A stretch of 6,575 bases of DNA from an uncultured Pseudomonadota bacterium (GTDB taxonomy: Bacteria > Pseudomonadota > Alphaproteobacteria > RF32 > CAG-239), in assembly GCA_902767055.1 (NCBI GenBank), contig CACXFX010000101.1:1-6575 (forward strand), read 5' to 3'. Both the position numbers and the translations under genes were made by a program. The notes under the pieces were generated by a model that made no database searches, was not told the DNA's origin, and saw only the letters and a program-made list of their open reading frames with translations. Below, one piece after another: positions 5,230 to 6,575 of the stretch. How positions within the stretch are numbered: position 1 is the stretch's first letter; each line of letters opens with the position of its first letter.

Positions 5230-6496
5230 CGCGCACCTCCGCCACTTTTGTTTTGACAATACCGTCAACAAATCTGATGTTGAGTTCACCGCTTTTTTTC
5301 GCATTGGTTGCATCATAAACCGTCTTAAAATGGCGATTTGTTACCCACGCAAAACCACGTTTTAAAACTTGATCAATCGATACGGCGTTGAGCCTTGCCG
5401 CCAAATTTTCAAGCGTAATCTTTTTCTTTTCAATCAAATTTTTTAAATAATAAGACTTTAATCCTATGCCGTTTAGAGCTTGCGTTTTGTTTGAAATATA
5501 ATATTTCAGCGCATTATTTAAACGCTCAAGGCGATCATCAAAACGCTGACGATATTCACCGATAATCTGATTTAAGTTAACAATTCCGCGTGAAAGACCT
5601 TCGATATTTTGCCTTAAAAGCGCAAAATAACGCGATATGGCGTTAAGTTGTCGCGCCCCGAGCATTTTAAGCATTGATGCAAGTTCCGTTTTCACCGGAA
5701 CGGCAAATTCCGCAGCACCGGTCGGTGTCGGCGCGCGTCTGTCCGAAACATAATCAATCAGCATTGTATCCGTTTCGTGCCCAACCGCGGAGATAACGGG
5801 AATATCGCTGTCATAAACCGCACGAATAACCTCTTCTTCATTAAAAGCCCAAAGATCTTCTAAACTGCCGCCGCCGCGCGCAACAATCAAAACATCGGGC
5901 TTTTTAATATTGCCGTCTGCCGGCAAAGCATTAAACCCTCTGATTGCCGCGGCAATTTTTTGAGCCGCCCCTTGACCTTGCACAAGTGTCGGCCAAACAA
6001 TAATGCGCGACGGAAATCTGTCACGCACGCGATGAATAATATCGCGTATCACGGCACCGCTCGGAGAAGTCACGACCCCGATAACATCTGGCAAAAACGG
6101 TATCGGCTTTTTATGCGCCTCATCAAATAGGCCTTCTTTAAAAAACTGTTGTTTTCGCTCTTCCAAAAGCTTTAACAAAGCGCCAAGACCTGCGGGCTCC
6201 AAATGTTCAATCACAAGCTGATAAGACGATCTTCCCGCAAAAGTCGTGATTTTGCCGGTGGCAATTACCTCAAGACCATCCTCAATTTTAACGGGCAGTG
6301 ACAGGGCAACACCTTTCCAACAAACGGCGCTTAAAACCGCATTTGTATCTTTTAAGGATAAATACCAGTGCCCGGAATCGGCTTTTTTGGCACCGAAAAT
6401 TTCGCCTTTGACGCGCACTGAAGAAAAGGTCGTTTCAACGCACCTTTTAATGGCAAACGAAATTTCACTGACACTGTATTCTCTGTTTTCTTCCAT
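5198..6496 (-). CDS. xseA: Exodeoxyribonuclease VII large subunit
   Basis: A 432-residue protein, full length for XseA, the catalytic large subunit that with several XseB copies degrades single-stranded DNA to acid-insoluble oligonucleotides in the cytosol during repair. Domains in order: an N-terminal OB fold (about 5-100, SVSEISFAIKRCVETTF, VRVKGEI, GHWYLSLKD); the catalytic core with VTSPSGAVIRD (142-152), ARGGGSLEDLWAFNEE (206-221), SAVGHETD (236-243) and DRRAPTPTGAAE (252-263); a coiled-coil helical arm (about 270-375); and the conserved C-terminal VLKRGFAWVT. The ATG at 6496 gives the normal family N-terminus. No Shine-Dalgarno is visible before it and the predicted transcript start is only 2-4 nt upstream, so the message may be leaderless. 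No xseB is seen in the window. It heads a run with the M23 peptidase and uppP. Confidence 0.96.
   Translation of the reverse strand: MEENREYSVSEISFAIKRCVETTFSSVRVKGEIFGAKKADSGHWYLSLKDTNAVLSAVCWKGVALSLPVKIEDGLEVIATGKITTFAGRSSYQLVIEHLEPAGLGALLKLLEERKQQFFKEGLFDEAHKKPIPFLPDVIGVVTSPSGAVIRDIIHRVRDRFPSRIIVWPTLVQGQGAAQKIAAAIRGFNALPADGNIKKPDVLIVARGGGSLEDLWAFNEEEVIRAVYDSDIPVISAVGHETDTMLIDYVSDRRAPTPTGAAEFAVPVKTELASMLKMLGARQLNAISRYFALLRQNIEGLSRGIVNLNQIIGEYRQRFDDRLERLNNALKYYISNKTQALNGIGLKSYYLKNLIEKKKITLENLAARLNAVSIDQVLKRGFAWVTNRHFKTVYDATNAKKSGELNIRFVDGIVKTKVAEVRDARQFDLFDE
5236..5240 (-). promoter_or_regulatory. Ribosome binding site that decides the M23 peptidase start
   Basis: GGAGG on the minus strand lies inside the xseA coding sequence, 6 nt before ATG 5229. 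It selects the signal-peptide start over the longer in-frame alternative. Confidence 0.8.
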
Positions 6497-6505
6497 AACG
6501 AAATG

Positions 6506-6533
6506 ATTTTATCTCAAACAAACCAAGATGCAA
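6506..6533 (-). promoter_or_regulatory. Promoter of the xseA-M23-uppP run
   Basis: On the minus strand TTGCAT (6533-6528) and TAAAAT (6511-6506) are spaced 16 nt apart. The -10 ends 9 nt before the xseA ATG, placing the transcript start at about 6498-6500, so the 5' leader would be a few nucleotides at most. Confidence 0.55.
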
Positions 6534-6553
6534 GCATTTTTTATCATTTTTAT

Positions 6554-6575
6554 TTGACTTTTGGATTATAATATG
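6554..6575 (+). promoter_or_regulatory. Possible edge of a divergent promoter
   Basis: TTGACT (6554-6559) and TATAAT (6567-6572) lie on the plus strand, but only 7 nt apart, so they cannot be one promoter. TTGACT could be a -35 whose -10 lies beyond the window, or TATAAT a -10 with a poor -35. The neighbouring gene is not visible. Confidence 0.25.

Noticed and set aside
6246..6506. Plus-strand open frame of 86 codons
   Set aside because: It is antisense to the OB-fold region of xseA.

Overview
The window looks like chromosome from an AT-rich Gram-negative bacterium. The coding genes are moderately to strongly AT-rich, ribosome binding sites are of the AGGAG type, and UppP and the exonuclease VII large subunit are ordinary bacterial housekeeping proteins. 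A BspA-like leucine-rich-repeat secreted protein, a small family-2 glycosyltransferase and an AbiE module together suggest a host- or gut-associated lineage, possibly an alphaproteobacterium. That placement is an inference; no marker here proves it.

Layout from left to right. (1) Positions 1-513, minus strand: the 5' part of a secreted LRR_5/BspA-like protein that runs off the left edge. (2) 514-861: a divergent intergenic region holding a probable structured leader of the LRR gene (hairpins with mutually exclusive pairings) and the promoter of the next gene. (3) 862-1800, plus: a GT2 glycosyltransferase. (4) 1816-3200, plus: a promoter/operator followed by a two-gene AbiE-type module, a compact winged-helix antitoxin overlapping an AbiEii nucleotidyltransferase toxin by 14 nt. 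(5) 3201-3673: no protein gene, but the most unusual part. It has an AT-rich dyad after the toxin gene, then a perfect 53-bp direct repeat (3349-3401 and 3507-3559). Each copy contains a bidirectional terminator plus the last 19 nt of a tRNA-Thr(CGU) gene, and the copies flank a 105-bp GC-rich island. The intact tRNA-Thr lies at 3541-3616 on the minus strand. (6) 3674-6496, minus: a tightly packed run xseA > M23 peptidase > uppP, with the peptidase start inside the end of xseA and 2 nt between peptidase stop and uppP start. (7) 6497-6575: the xseA promoter and the edge of an unseen neighbour.

How the parts relate. xseA, the M23 peptidase and uppP are probably co-transcribed from one promoter just upstream of xseA. 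They combine DNA repair with peptidoglycan remodelling and recycling of the undecaprenyl carrier. UppP product also serves glycan assembly of the kind the GT2 enzyme could feed, but no direct link is visible. The AbiE pair is a self-contained phage-defence or stabilisation unit, more AT-rich than the xseA block, lying next to a tRNA gene whose 3' end is duplicated. That is the arrangement expected at an integration hotspot. The island between the repeats also carries an inverted near-copy of the tRNA T-arm and 3' end, so the tRNA, terminator and island can fold back on one another. This tRNA-island structure and the LRR leader are the two places most worth checking.
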